Notes: generated from the letters alone by a model not told the origin. A stretch of 64,000 bases of DNA from Flagellimonas amoyensis (GCF_003058265.1 NZ_QBUK01000016.1:1-64000), one strand, 5' to 3'. Positions 42,841-52,057 are shown, counted from the stretch's first letter. A program made the numbers and translations.

Positions 42841-44151
42841 TCAGTTCCCCACAAAAGTTGTCCCGAGGGTAAAGATAAAAGCGTTGAGGCCATCGCTCCG
42901 GTCGTATTGGCTAAAACGGAGGTCGATGGTCTTCAGACCAAAACTGAACACTTTGGCCGAGGCAAAAATATCCCTGTACTGCACGCCCATCCCATATTGA
43001 TGCGCATTGTAATCCGATAGGTCATAGTCTGAAGTATAGTAGACATCCGTGGACAAGGCTTCTTCCTTGGGATAAAAATAATCGGCCGCGGTCTGGGTAT
43101 AGTAGCGGTAGGTGGGATATAGGGTGAACTTGTCCGTGACCTTGAAAGGCACCTCCAAACTGGCCGTATGGGAGGTAATTCCCCAATCGTCCCAATAGAA
43201 ACGGTAGTAGGTACGCAACACCACCAGATCGTTCAGATAATAGTTCAGCCTGCCACCGAAGGGTATTTTGAACCTACTGTCCGGCAATTGCTCCACATTG
43301 TCCGCCAATTGGAAATCATCAATATAAAAATCTTCAAAATCCGCAAAATAGACACGCTGGAACGGGGTACTCAACAATCCGTTCTGGGAAACAAGATCCA
43401 TGAAAAGGGCACCTTGCAATTTTTTGCCCATGATCTGTGAAAAGCTTAACGAAAGTGAATAGGAGTTTCTGTTCTCCTTTTCAAATTCCGAAAAAATGGG
43501 GTTATAGGTACCGTTCCCTGTGATCCTATCATCAAAAAAACCTTCACGCAGTTCAATGGGATATTGCGGGTTCCACTTGTCCAAAAACACGCGGCCGCTC
43601 AGGGTCAGTTCGGTGTTCTTCTCGTTGAACAGACGGGTATAGCTGCCCCCAAAACCAAGGGACAGATAATCGTACTCGGTGGAAAAATAGGCATTGGCGC
43701 TCCAGATGGAATTCCTGTCATCGGAACTGTGCTGATAGCTGGGATTGATGTAGGTCAAAAGGTCTTTTCGGGATTCCCCGGAAGAAGCATCAAATGGGGA
43801 TACACTGAGTCCACCGTCCAACGGGTTCACATTACTGGAAGAAGCGGAAGTATAGGCCGAAAGCCCCACATCCACCGTCAGGATATCACTTTCGTTCATG
43901 GGCATCCGTAGCACAATGCTGGAAGTGGCATCGGTCAACTCTTCGGTCCCCTCCCCACCTGTCACTGCGGCATTTTGTCCATCCTGCTTGTAATAACTGA
44001 ACAAGAGATCGACCTCGCTGGTCTCCAAAACACGTTTTTGGTATGAAGTATCTGTCTGTTGCGCACGGGCTGCCATACAGCAAAGGAAGAGCAATCCAGA
44101 ACAGAACAGTGTCCTTTTGGCGACTCCTGATCTTTTGATGCAATGTTTCAT
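42841..44151 (-). CDS. DUF3570 outer-membrane beta-barrel protein
   Basis: The start MKHCIKRS was chosen to begin a proper signal peptide (cleavage near ARAQQ). The 436-residue protein has the DUF3570 pattern: SEVDLLFSYYKQDGQNAAVTGG at the N-terminus and repeated beta strands such as NRNSYSLSLSFSQIMGKKLQ and LRTYYRFYWDDWGITSHTA, ending in a barrel-type strand FIFTLGTTF. DUF3570 genes are next to DUF4266 and ApbE genes across Bacteroidetes and some Proteobacteria. A role in the outer membrane is likely, its cargo unknown. It ends the redox cluster, 15 bases after DUF4266. Confidence 0.85.
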   Translation of the reverse strand: MKHCIKRSGVAKRTLFCSGLLFLCCMAARAQQTDTSYQKRVLETSEVDLLFSYYKQDGQNAAVTGGEGTEELTDATSSIVLRMPMNESDILTVDVGLSAYTSASSSNVNPLDGGLSVSPFDASSGESRKDLLTYINPSYQHSSDDRNSIWSANAYFSTEYDYLSLGFGGSYTRLFNEKNTELTLSGRVFLDKWNPQYPIELREGFFDDRITGNGTYNPIFSEFEKENRNSYSLSLSFSQIMGKKLQGALFMDLVSQNGLLSTPFQRVYFADFEDFYIDDFQLADNVEQLPDSRFKIPFGGRLNYYLNDLVVLRTYYRFYWDDWGITSHTASLEVPFKVTDKFTLYPTYRYYTQTAADYFYPKEEALSTDVYYTSDYDLSDYNAHQYGMGVQYRDIFASAKVFSFGLKTIDLRFSQYDRSDGLNAFIFTLGTTFVGN

Positions 44152-44166
44152 AGTGTCCCGTAGCAT

Positions 44167-44376
44167 TTAATTACAGCCACAACCGCCCCCTGTTTTGCCT
44201 CCATTGGCTCCTGCAGATGCTTCTCGATAGATGTGGAAATTGGTCTCAAAACGTTCGCTGGCCCTGGCCCCCAATTGCATCTCTGCATCGTTCAGGTAGG
44301 CCTTGTCGTACTCGCGCACGGCCACACAGGAACTTGAAAGGAGCAATACCAAGAGAAAAAAAATCGCTTTGACCAT
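44167..44376 (-). CDS. DUF4266 small lipoprotein with Gly/Cys-rich tail
   Basis: A 69-residue lipoprotein: signal with lipobox SSSC (Cys17), conserved core YDKAYLNDAEMQLGARASERFETNF and a tail of glycine, ending GGKTGGGCGCN with two cysteines. The short core is the DUF4266 signature. The role is unknown; the tail suggests a bound metal or a redox/maturation site. Its place between DUF3570 and ApbE, each within 15 bases, implies it works with both, possibly as the small lipoprotein of the complex. Confidence 0.8.
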   Translation of the reverse strand: MVKAIFFLLVLLLSSSCVAVREYDKAYLNDAEMQLGARASERFETNFHIYREASAGANGGKTGGGCGCN

Positions 44377-44385
44377 GGTCTAAAT

Positions 44386-45384
44386 TTACGGATTCATGTC
44401 GAATATGATACCTGAACTCTTGTGAATTTTATTGTCCGAATCCACGACCACGGCCTCTACCCCATCCATCTGGTTGATCATGTGCAGGCCAACGTCCCTT
44501 CCCATGATGAAAACTGCCGTGGCGAGGGCGTCACAAAGTTCTGCCTGCTTGGCAAAAATGGACACGCTGTTGATCCCCGTTGTGGGGTATCCTGTCCTAG
44601 GGTCGATGATATGGGAATATTTTTTTCCGTTCAGGGTGATGAACTTTTCATAATTGCCCGATGTGGCCACCGAGGATTCGATGACGGGCAACCAACTGAA
44701 CACCTTGTCCTTGCTCAACGGATTGGCGATACCCACCAGCCACTTCTCCCCTGTCACCTTGGTCCCCCAAGTGGTCAGGTCGCCGGATGCATTGATGATG
44801 CCTCCTTTCACCTCCTTGGAAACCATAAGTTCTTTGGCCTTATCGGCAGCATAACCTTTCCCAATGGCCCCAAACCCAATACACATGCCCGGTTCCGGCA
44901 AGAACACGGTCTGGTCCTTTGGGTCCAATACAATTTTTTGATATCCGATCTTTTTCACGGCTCTTTGGATATCCTCTTCCTTGGGTGCAGTTTCCATAGT
45001 GCCATCAAACTTCCAGATGTTGTCCATGGATGCATACGTGATGTCGAAGGCGCCTTCGGTAATCTCGGAGATCCGTATGGAACGTTCGATAAGACCATAA
45101 AGCTCAGGGCTTACCTTGATAGGCTTTATCCCTGCATTTTTGTTGACGAGCGAAGTCTCTGAGTTTTTATCCCAAGAGGAGATGATTTTTTCAATGCGTT
45201 GGATCTCGGAAACGGCCTCATCTATGTTGATATAACCTATTTCCTCGTTCGGGGCCACCACGGTGACCTCAAAACGGGTCCCCATCAACTTGAGCGTCTT
45301 TTTCACAGTGACATCCTTCTGCCCCAATTGCCCCAAGGACAACAGACAGGAAAGGCTGCACAAAAAAACAAAGACCGCTTTCAT
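44386..45384 (-). CDS. apbE: ApbE FAD:protein FMN transferase
   Basis: The 332-residue protein has a signal peptide (about 1-19) and the ApbE motifs LMGTRFEVTVV, FDITYASMDNIW, GFGAIGKGYAADKAK, IINASGDLTTWG, SVATSGNYEKF and YSHIIDPRTGYPT. ApbE transfers FMN from FAD to a Ser/Thr of target proteins in the periplasm. It overlaps the thioredoxin gene by 4 bases and is followed by DUF4266. No classic flavinylation target (DgxtsA/T motif protein of NqrC or RnfG type) is seen in this window, so the substrate is unknown. Confidence 0.92.
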   Translation of the reverse strand: MKAVFVFLCSLSCLLSLGQLGQKDVTVKKTLKLMGTRFEVTVVAPNEEIGYINIDEAVSEIQRIEKIISSWDKNSETSLVNKNAGIKPIKVSPELYGLIERSIRISEITEGAFDITYASMDNIWKFDGTMETAPKEEDIQRAVKKIGYQKIVLDPKDQTVFLPEPGMCIGFGAIGKGYAADKAKELMVSKEVKGGIINASGDLTTWGTKVTGEKWLVGIANPLSKDKVFSWLPVIESSVATSGNYEKFITLNGKKYSHIIDPRTGYPTTGINSVSIFAKQAELCDALATAVFIMGRDVGLHMINQMDGVEAVVVDSDNKIHKSSGIIFDMNP

Positions 45385-45818
45385 TTTACGAATTTGTTGA
45401 GGAGTGCAATATATTTTTCTGGGGTAAGTCTGGGGTTGAACCCTGTTTCCCCCAAAACAGATTCGTTCTTGTCCAAGACCACGATCAAGGGAAAGTATCC
45501 TTTGGGATTGTATTTTTCAGCCAGCGTTTTGTTTACACCCGATTTTTCTTCGGCGAGCTGGTTTTGCTTTTTTCGGGGAAAATCGGCATTGTACAGCACG
45601 TAATTTTCGGAAGCATAGATCTTGAATTCCTCAGAATCCAGAATACTTTTTTTCAAGCGGATGCAGGGAGCGCACCAATCCGAACCGGAAAACACCAAAA
45701 CAATGGGCTTGTCCGCCGTATTAGCCTTATCCAGTGCACTGGCATAACTGTCCTGCCACTCCTGTGCATGAAGGGCACCAAGACTCACTAAAAAGATGAA
45801 GGTCAAGAATCGTTTCAT
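45381..45818 (-). CDS. Secreted thioredoxin-family protein
   Basis: The 145-residue protein has a signal peptide (about 1-18) and a thioredoxin-like domain with VLVFSGSDWCAPCIRLKK (CxxC as CAPC, about 48-52), followed by a cis-Pro-type segment GYFPLIVVLD. It is a periplasmic disulfide reductase or oxidase of the DsbD-gamma/thiol:disulfide kind. It overlaps ApbE by 4 bases (ATGA), so they are coupled. A role in keeping cysteines reduced in the neighbouring DUF4266 or Rieske protein is an attractive inference. Confidence 0.88.
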   Translation of the reverse strand: MKRFLTFIFLVSLGALHAQEWQDSYASALDKANTADKPIVLVFSGSDWCAPCIRLKKSILDSEEFKIYASENYVLYNADFPRKKQNQLAEEKSGVNKTLAEKYNPKGYFPLIVVLDKNESVLGETGFNPRLTPEKYIALLNKFVK

Positions 45819-45836
45819 AAGATTGGGGGCTACAAA

Positions 45837-46277
45837 TTACTCAAAGATCCGGAGTATGGACCCATCAAGTTCGGTATTGAACACTTTCAGGGCACGTGCC
45901 GGCTTACTGTCCACTTGGTTCAACGGGGTTCCATCCTGCCCAAAACGGGATCCGTGGACATCGCAATAGAAAATACCCCCATCCTGGTTCACGAATCGGA
46001 CTTGGTCATAGGATTCATGGCTGCATACCTGGCTGGCCGCCACATACTCCCCTTGAAGGTTTCTGGCCACAACGACCAGGTTCTTCAAGATAAACCCACC
46101 ATTTGTAGATAAGGGCTGTCCTTCTTGGGAGGTGAGGTCCACCGTAAAGTCCACACCCGTGGGCACTTCTTCAATATTTCCATCGACTTGATCCTTGGAA
46201 CAGCCTTGTAAACAGGGAAAAGTAAGGGCAAATGCAGCACCTGCACCCAGACTTCTTAGAAAATCCTTCCTTTCCAT
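45837..46277 (-). CDS. Rieske [2Fe-2S] lipoprotein
   Basis: The 146-residue protein starts with a Tat-like leader (RKDFLRSLGAGAAF) that ends in a lipobox LQGC, then a Rieske domain with the cluster motifs CSHESYDQV (about 81) and FYCDVHGSRF (about 102). This CxH...CxxH pattern binds a [2Fe-2S] cluster by two Cys and two His. No quinol-oxidase partners are nearby, so it could be an electron-carrier lipoprotein in the envelope redox cluster. It is the first gene of the cluster; 18 bases precede the thioredoxin gene. Confidence 0.85.
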   Translation of the reverse strand: MERKDFLRSLGAGAAFALTFPCLQGCSKDQVDGNIEEVPTGVDFTVDLTSQEGQPLSTNGGFILKNLVVVARNLQGEYVAASQVCSHESYDQVRFVNQDGGIFYCDVHGSRFGQDGTPLNQVDSKPARALKVFNTELDGSILRIFE

Positions 46278-46324
46278 AGCATAAGGTTTATAAATAAGAA
46301 CGCTAAACTGGGGCGAATCGTATG

Positions 46325-47503
46325 CTAATATTGAAACTTACCGTGCTCACTCTGGATGGTCAGCTTTTTGGTTTCCGATGGTTCCACCCTACCTATGATC
46401 TGGGCATCTACCTCAAAACTTTTTGAAATCCTGATGATATCCTCAGCAACCTTCTCATTCACATAGAGTTCCATTCGGTGTCCACAATTGAACACTTGGT
46501 ACATTTCCTTCCAATCGGTACCGGATTGCTCTTGGATCAATTGGAACAGCGGTGGCACGGGAAACATATGGTCTTTGATGATATGGAGATTGTCCACAAA
46601 GTGGAGGATCTTGGTCTGTGCTCCCCCGCTACAATGTACCATTCCGTGGATTTCCTTGGAGGAATAGCTTTCCAGTATTTTTTTGATGATGGGCGCATAG
46701 GTCCTAGTCGGCGAGAGCACCAATTTTCCTGCATCCAAGGGAGCACCCGGGACAGCATCCGTCAATGTGGTCTGGCCTGAATATACCAACTCCTCAGGAA
46801 CGGAGGCATCATAACTTTCAGGATATTTTTGGGCCAAATATTTTCCAAAGACATCATGCCTGGCAGAGGTAAGTCCATTACTGCCCATCCCACCGTTATA
46901 TTCGGTCTCGTAAGTGGCTTTTCCATAGGAAGCGAGACCCACGATGACATCCCCAGCGGAGATATTGGCATTATCGATCACTTGGCTCCTTTTCATTCGG
47001 GCAGTAACCGTGGAGTCCACGATTATGGTCCGTACCAAATCGCCCACATCGGCAGTTTCCCCGCCTGTGGAATGGATGGTGATCCCATGTTTGTCCAGAT
47101 CGGAGATCAATGCCTCCGTCCCGTTGATGATGGCCGAAATGACTTCACCGGGAATCAGGTTCTTGTTCCTTCCGATGGTCGAGGAAAGCATAATATTGTC
47201 GGTAGCACCGACACAAATTAGGTCGTCCACGTTCATGATCAACGCATCTTGGGCAATCCCTTTCCAAACGGACAGGTCGCCCGTTTCCTTCCAGTACATG
47301 TAGGCCAAGGATGATTTGGTCCCGGCGCCATCGGCATGCATCACAAGACAATGGTCTGCACTACCGGTGAGATGATCGGGGACAATTTTGCAAAAAGCCT
47401 TGGGAAAAAGTCCTTTGTCTATGTTCTTGATGGCACTGTGCACATCTTCCTTGGAAGCGGAAACCCCTCTCTGGGCATATCTTTTACTGGTGTCGGATGA
47501 CAT
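46325..47503 (-). CDS. purM: Phosphoribosylformylglycinamidine cyclo-ligase (AIR synthase)
   Basis: The 392-residue enzyme was started at MSSDTSKRYAQRGVS. It has the AIRS N-terminal pattern CLVMHADGAGTKSSLAYMYW and DDLICVGATDN, the middle ILIHSTGGETADVG and the C-terminal HCSGGAQTKILHF. This longer type is usual in Bacteroidetes. It catalyses ATP-dependent ring closure in purine synthesis. It is a single gene between the Rieske gene and the type III glutamine synthetase. Confidence 0.85.
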   Translation of the reverse strand: MSSDTSKRYAQRGVSASKEDVHSAIKNIDKGLFPKAFCKIVPDHLTGSADHCLVMHADGAGTKSSLAYMYWKETGDLSVWKGIAQDALIMNVDDLICVGATDNIMLSSTIGRNKNLIPGEVISAIINGTEALISDLDKHGITIHSTGGETADVGDLVRTIIVDSTVTARMKRSQVIDNANISAGDVIVGLASYGKATYETEYNGGMGSNGLTSARHDVFGKYLAQKYPESYDASVPEELVYSGQTTLTDAVPGAPLDAGKLVLSPTRTYAPIIKKILESYSSKEIHGMVHCSGGAQTKILHFVDNLHIIKDHMFPVPPLFQLIQEQSGTDWKEMYQVFNCGHRMELYVNEKVAEDIIRISKSFEVDAQIIGRVEPSETKKLTIQSEHGKFQY

Positions 47504-47585
47504 AAAAATGGGTTTGGGCAAAAATAACGGAAAGCCATCAATTAATCGATAGGCCTTCCGTGGTTTTCATCTTTTGGAGCTGTTC

Positions 47586-49772
47586 CTATTTGGCAAACAG
47601 CAATTCCCTGTACTTGGTGAAAGGCCATAGATCGTCCGCTATAAGCTTTTCCAATTTATCGGACTGTTCCCTGATCTTGTCAAAATACGGCTTTACATTG
47701 TTGCAATAGGCCTGTGCCTTTTTATTGCTCATGGCCATTCCATTGGCCCGTTTTCTGGCATCGATCATCTCATCCGTCAGCTTTTTGATCTGGACAATGT
47801 GTTCCCCTACCTGCTCCAGGATGTTCAATTGGCTTTCGGCCACATTTTTGTGGGCCGCGCCATAGACTTCCTTCAGCCCGCTTACGTTTTTCAACAAAAT
47901 ATTTTGGTATCGGATAGCGGCAGGGATAATGTGGTTATAGACCATTTCCCCGAGTACCCTTCCTTCAATCTGGATATGAAAAATATAGGCTCCCAGTTCC
48001 ACTTCTTGGTGGGCCCTGAGTTCCACTTCGTTCATCACGCCCATTTCCTTGAAGAGCTCCATGCTCTCCTTGGAAGTGATCACCTGTAAGGCCTCCGGGG
48101 TATTCTTGTTGTTGCTCAGTTTGCGTCTTCTGGCCTCCTCCTGCCATTCCATGCCATACCCATCGCCCTCAAAACGAATGCGCTTGGAGGTCTTTATATA
48201 TTCGCGCAGCACATTGAAAACAGCTTCGTCCTTTTTCAGGCTCTTTTTATCAATCAGCACATCCACCTCCTTTTTAAAATCGGTGAGCTGCTTGGCCATG
48301 ATGGTGTTCAGAATGGTCATGGGTTTGGCACAATTGGTCTTTGCGCCCACCCCCCTCATTTCAAATTTGTTCCCCGTGAAGGCAAAAGGTGATGTACGGT
48401 TCCTGTCGGTGTTGTCCAAAAGGATTTCCGGGATTTTGCCCACCACGTTGAGTTTGAGCTCCGTTTTTTCCTCTGGCGAGAGTTTTCCTTTGGAAACCCC
48501 TTCCAGCTCATCCAATACATTGCTCAATTGTTTTCCAATAAAAATGGAAAGGATGGACGGTGGGGCCTCATTGGCCCCCAATCTATGGTCGTTGCTTGCA
48601 GAGGCTATGGAGGCACGCAAAAGCTCCTCATAGGTGTCCACTGCTTTTATGGTATTGACGAAAAAGGTCAAAAATTGAAGGTTCTTCATGGGCGTGCTCC
48701 CCGGGCTGAGCAGGTTCACCCCGGTGTCGGTGGCCAAGGACCAGTTGTTGTGCTTTCCAGAACCGTTGATTCCCGCAAAGGGCTTTTCATGGAACAACAC
48801 TGAAAAATGATGGCGGTCCGCAATCTCTTCCATCACGTCCATGAGCAATAGGTTGTGGTCCACGGAAAGGTTGGCTTCCTCGAACACAGGTGCCAGTTCA
48901 AACTGGTTGGGAGCCACTTCATTATGTCGGGTCTTGACCGGAATGCCCAATTTGGTACATTCCTTTTCCAGGTCACTCATAAAACTCAATACACGAGGCG
49001 GTATCACTCCAAAATAATGGTCGTCCAACTGTTGGCCCTTCGCAGAAAAATTTCCCACTAAGGTCCTGCCCGTCATGGAGAGGTCCAAACGGGATTTTGC
49101 CAACGCCTTGTCCACCAAAAAATATTCCTGCTCCCAGCCCAAGGTGGCATAGACCTTCCTTACGTTTTTGTCAAAATACTGTGCCACTCCGGTGGCCGCT
49201 TGGTCAACCGCATACAGTGCGCGTAACAGAGGTGCCTTGTTGTCCAGGGCCTCCCCGGTATAGGCCACAAATATGGTAGGGATACAAAGGGTCGTCTTAT
49301 AAATGAATGCCGGTGAAGTGGGGTCCCAAGCGGTATAGCCCCGGGCCTCAAAAGTGTTTCGGATCCCTCCGCTTGGAAAACTGGATGCGTCGGGTTCTTG
49401 CTGTACCAATTGTGCCCCTCCGAACTTTTCCATCCCCCTTCCATCGGGAAGGATATCGAAAAAGGCGTCGTGCTTTTCGGCCGTGGCGCCCGTAAGAGGT
49501 TGGAACCAGTGGGTATAGTGCGTGGCGCCCATACTCAAGGCCCATGCCTTCATCCCTTCGGCGACTTGGTCGGCAATTTTACGATCGATCTTATTGCCCT
49601 GAAAAATGGCGGATTTGACATTGTCAAAAGCTTCCCTTGTCAGGAACTGGAGCATCTTGTCCTCGTTGAAAACATTTTTCCCGAACAGCTCGGAACGTTT
49701 CCCTTCCTCACTCATGGATGTGTGCTTCCTGTTGCGGCTTTCGGCCAAGGCCTGAAATCTAGTTTTTGGCAT
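47586..49772 (-). CDS. glnN: Glutamine synthetase, type III
   Basis: The 728-residue enzyme is of the large type III form: N-terminal MGATHYTHWFQPLTG, EKHDAFFDILPDG, glutamate-site ring GINGSGKHNNWSLATDTG and ANEAPPSILSIFIG, with the long C-terminal extension of coiled helices (EEHLAESQL-like part IRYQNILLKNVSGL). Length is normal (about 720-730). It makes glutamine from glutamate and ammonia. It is divergent from a different, type II enzyme across a 212-base gap, so the pair probably respond to nitrogen supply from a shared control region. Confidence 0.95.
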   Translation of the reverse strand: MPKTRFQALAESRNRKHTSMSEEGKRSELFGKNVFNEDKMLQFLTREAFDNVKSAIFQGNKIDRKIADQVAEGMKAWALSMGATHYTHWFQPLTGATAEKHDAFFDILPDGRGMEKFGGAQLVQQEPDASSFPSGGIRNTFEARGYTAWDPTSPAFIYKTTLCIPTIFVAYTGEALDNKAPLLRALYAVDQAATGVAQYFDKNVRKVYATLGWEQEYFLVDKALAKSRLDLSMTGRTLVGNFSAKGQQLDDHYFGVIPPRVLSFMSDLEKECTKLGIPVKTRHNEVAPNQFELAPVFEEANLSVDHNLLLMDVMEEIADRHHFSVLFHEKPFAGINGSGKHNNWSLATDTGVNLLSPGSTPMKNLQFLTFFVNTIKAVDTYEELLRASIASASNDHRLGANEAPPSILSIFIGKQLSNVLDELEGVSKGKLSPEEKTELKLNVVGKIPEILLDNTDRNRTSPFAFTGNKFEMRGVGAKTNCAKPMTILNTIMAKQLTDFKKEVDVLIDKKSLKKDEAVFNVLREYIKTSKRIRFEGDGYGMEWQEEARRRKLSNNKNTPEALQVITSKESMELFKEMGVMNEVELRAHQEVELGAYIFHIQIEGRVLGEMVYNHIIPAAIRYQNILLKNVSGLKEVYGAAHKNVAESQLNILEQVGEHIVQIKKLTDEMIDARKRANGMAMSNKKAQAYCNNVKPYFDKIREQSDKLEKLIADDLWPFTKYRELLFAK

Positions 49773-49984
49773 CTTGAATAGTATTGATTCGGCAAAGCTA
49801 CAATTAACAATTTAATAATAAATCCTTGAAAAAATACTTTTTTTTTAGTCAACCCTACCCAAAATATGGGGTTATATAAATAATAAGATTCAGTTTGTGA
49901 TTTTACCCCTTCAAAATGTATATTATTCATTGAAAAAACTATTTTTGTCAATCATGAATTTGAGAACAAATAACTACCAGAATT
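49773..49984. promoter_or_regulatory. Divergent control region between two glutamine synthetase genes
   Basis: A 212-base AT-rich gap. Each side has a -7-like box: TATTTTTG at 49940-49947 for the type II gene (plus) and TAGCTTTG at 49800-49793 for the type III gene (minus), without TTG at the proper -33 distance. No clear operator was recognised. Confidence 0.4.
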
Positions 49985-51007
49985 ATGAGCAAGATTAAAT
50001 TAGAATACCTTTGGTTGGATGGGTACTACCCAACTCAAAACATAAGAAGTAAGACCAAAGTTGAAAATCATGACAATTTTAAAGGGACCTTGGAAGAGCT
50101 TGACAACTGGTCTTTCGATGGGTCATCCACACAACAAGCTGAAGGTGGATCTTCCGACTGTTTGTTGGTTCCCGTTTCCATCTATCCCGACCCAGCTAGA
50201 AAAGATGGTTATTTGGTAATGTGCGAGGTTATGAATGCTGATGGCACCCCACACGTTTCCAACGGCAGGGCCACCATTGATGACGAAGATGACGATTTCT
50301 GGTTCGGTTTTGAACAAGAGTATTTCATTATGGACACGGCTACACAACTACCATTAGGTTTCCCTGTTGGTGGTTATCCCGCACCTCAAGGAATGTACTA
50401 TTGCTCCGTTGGTGGCAAAAACACTCACGGAAGGGCCCTTGTTGAAGAGCATGCTGACCTTTGTATAGCTGCCGGACTAAATTTTGAGGGAATCAACCAA
50501 GAGGTTGCCTGTGGACAGTGGGAGTTCCAATTGTTCGCCAAGGGTGCCAAAAAAGCTGGTGACGAAATCTGGGTAGCCAGATACTTATTGCAAAGATTGA
50601 CCGAATCTTACGGATACTATATTGAGTACCACCCAAAACCACTTGGTAAGGATATGGACTGGAACGGTTCCGGTATGCACGCCAACTTCTCCAATACCAC
50701 TTTGCGTACCGCTGGTTCCAAAGAGGTTTACGAGAAAATTTGCGAAGCTTTCAGACCTGTTGTCAAAGAACACATTGAGGTTTATGGTGAGTTCAACGAT
50801 CAACGTTTGACAGGTAAGCACGAAACCGCATCCATCAATGATTTCAGCTATGGCATTTCAGACCGTGGAGCTTCCATTCGTATTCCTTTGGCCACTGTGA
50901 AAAAAGGATGGAAAGGATGGTTGGAAGATAGAAGACCTGCTTCCAATGGTGATCCATACAAAATAGCTGCCAGAATCATCAAAACAGTAAAATCTGCAAA
51001 GATATAA
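49985..51007 (+). CDS. Glutamine synthetase, type II (eukaryote-like)
   Basis: The 340-residue enzyme has the short type II form: WSFDGSSTQQAEGGSSDCLL (the beta-grasp signature), FGFEQEYFIMD, GINQEVACGQWEFQLF, GSGMHANFSNTTLRT and ASIRIPLATVKKGW. This is GSII, which is rare in most bacteria but frequent in flavobacteria. Codon choice appears to favour unusually high expression (many simple codons). A terminator follows 36 bases past the stop. Together with glnN it gives two unrelated solutions for ammonia assimilation. Confidence 0.92.
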   Translation: MSKIKLEYLWLDGYYPTQNIRSKTKVENHDNFKGTLEELDNWSFDGSSTQQAEGGSSDCLLVPVSIYPDPARKDGYLVMCEVMNADGTPHVSNGRATIDDEDDDFWFGFEQEYFIMDTATQLPLGFPVGGYPAPQGMYYCSVGGKNTHGRALVEEHADLCIAAGLNFEGINQEVACGQWEFQLFAKGAKKAGDEIWVARYLLQRLTESYGYYIEYHPKPLGKDMDWNGSGMHANFSNTTLRTAGSKEVYEKICEAFRPVVKEHIEVYGEFNDQRLTGKHETASINDFSYGISDRGASIRIPLATVKKGWKGWLEDRRPASNGDPYKIAARIIKTVKSAKI

Positions 51008-51042
51008 CTGGTAGCGAATAAATTAGTTGTTGATTATAGATG

Positions 51043-51077
51043 AAAAACCGTCCCGACCAAGGGGGCGGTTTTTTATT
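51043..51077 (+). terminator. Rho-independent terminator after glutamine synthetase
   Basis: AACCGTCCC (51046-51054) pairs with GGGGCGGTT (51062-51070) with one G-T pair, followed by six T. It ends the glutamine synthetase message and overlaps the 3' end of the convergent exchanger gene. Confidence 0.85.
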
Positions 51078-52011
51078 TAACAGTAAAATAGACAAAGGTG
51101 ATATAGATGGCCAAAAGTACCAGGCCGTCCCTCCACCCCAAGCGCAAACCTTTGGGAAAGAACACCAAGGGCAATATCAAAAAGGAGATGCCCAACATCC
51201 AAAAGATATCGTTGTAGAGCAATCCCTTATCCACTACATTTATAGGTGTGATCATGGCCGTTATCCCCAAAACAGCCAATAGGTTAAAAATATTGGACCC
51301 AATTAAATTACCCAAGGAAATGGCCTTTTCCTTTTTAAGCACTGCAATCACGGAGGCCGCCAATTCCGGAACGCTGGTCCCTACCGAAACGACGGTGATG
51401 CCAATGATCCGGTCACTGACTCCAAAAGCGGAGGCCATACCCACGGCACCACTGATCAGCAGTTCCGATCCACCCCAAAGCGCTGTTCCCCCAATACCCA
51501 GCAACAACACCGTTTTATATAAAGGTAGTGGGACATCATCTTCCGGTTTTTCATCCACCACGGCGGTTTGTTGGAACCTAAGTAGGTACACCAAAAAGAG
51601 AAATAGGCAGGACACAAGGATGATTCCCTCGTATTGCTGAAGAACCCCATCAAAATAGATAAAGCCGCAAAACAAAAGTGAAGCCACCATCATCACGGGC
51701 CAATCTGTGGAATAGAAACTTTTTCGTACATCTATGCTTCCCAAGAGTATGGTAATGGCCAGCACCAGTCCCAAGTTGGCGATGTTGGACCCCACCACAT
51801 TGGCTAGGGCTAGGTCAGGAAAACCGTCCAAAGCCGCTTTCACACTCACAATAAGCTCCGGGGCCGATGTGGCAAAGGAGACCACCGTCATCCCGATCAC
51901 GATCTTTGGGATGGACAACCTAAGGGATAGGGCCACTGCCGATTTCAACAACCAATTTCCCCCGGCAATGAGAAGGCCCAGCCCTAGGACAACATAAAGT
52001 AGATTTTCCAA
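51073..52011 (-). CDS. Na+/Ca2+ exchanger-like (CaCA) membrane protein
   Basis: A TTG start at 52011 (LENLLYVVLG) was chosen: a good minus-strand promoter (52028-52057) lies just upstream, and the longer open frame to 52098 would cover that promoter and two BlaI-type operators. The 312-residue protein has about ten membrane helices in two inverted halves, each with the alpha-repeat: FATSAPELIVSVKAALDG...VVGSNIANLG and VGTSVPELAASVIAVLKK...LIGSNIFNLL. CaCA proteins exchange calcium for sodium or protons at the inner membrane. Single gene, convergent with glutamine synthetase. Confidence 0.85.
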   Translation of the reverse strand: MENLLYVVLGLGLLIAGGNWLLKSAVALSLRLSIPKIVIGMTVVSFATSAPELIVSVKAALDGFPDLALANVVGSNIANLGLVLAITILLGSIDVRKSFYSTDWPVMMVASLLFCGFIYFDGVLQQYEGIILVSCLFLFLVYLLRFQQTAVVDEKPEDDVPLPLYKTVLLLGIGGTALWGGSELLISGAVGMASAFGVSDRIIGITVVSVGTSVPELAASVIAVLKKEKAISLGNLIGSNIFNLLAVLGITAMITPINVVDKGLLYNDIFWMLGISFLILPLVFFPKGLRLGWRDGLVLLAIYITFVYFTVK

Positions 52012-52027
52012 AGAATCGTGTTTTGCG

Positions 52028-52057
52028 TAAAAATAAAGGAAGATTTGATCAACCCAA
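52028..52057 (-). promoter_or_regulatory. Promoter of the exchanger gene
   Basis: On the minus strand TTG (52057-52055), a 19-base spacer and TATTTTTA (52035-52028) match the Bacteroidetes promoter with one mismatch at the last base. It ends 16 bases before the chosen TTG start codon. Confidence 0.5.

Noticed and set aside
42841..44376. RiPP (modified peptide) precursor interpretation of the DUF4266 tail
   Set aside because: The Gly/Cys tail resembles some peptide cores, but the protein is a lipoprotein and no modification enzyme such as a radical SAM, YcaO or MNIO gene is near.
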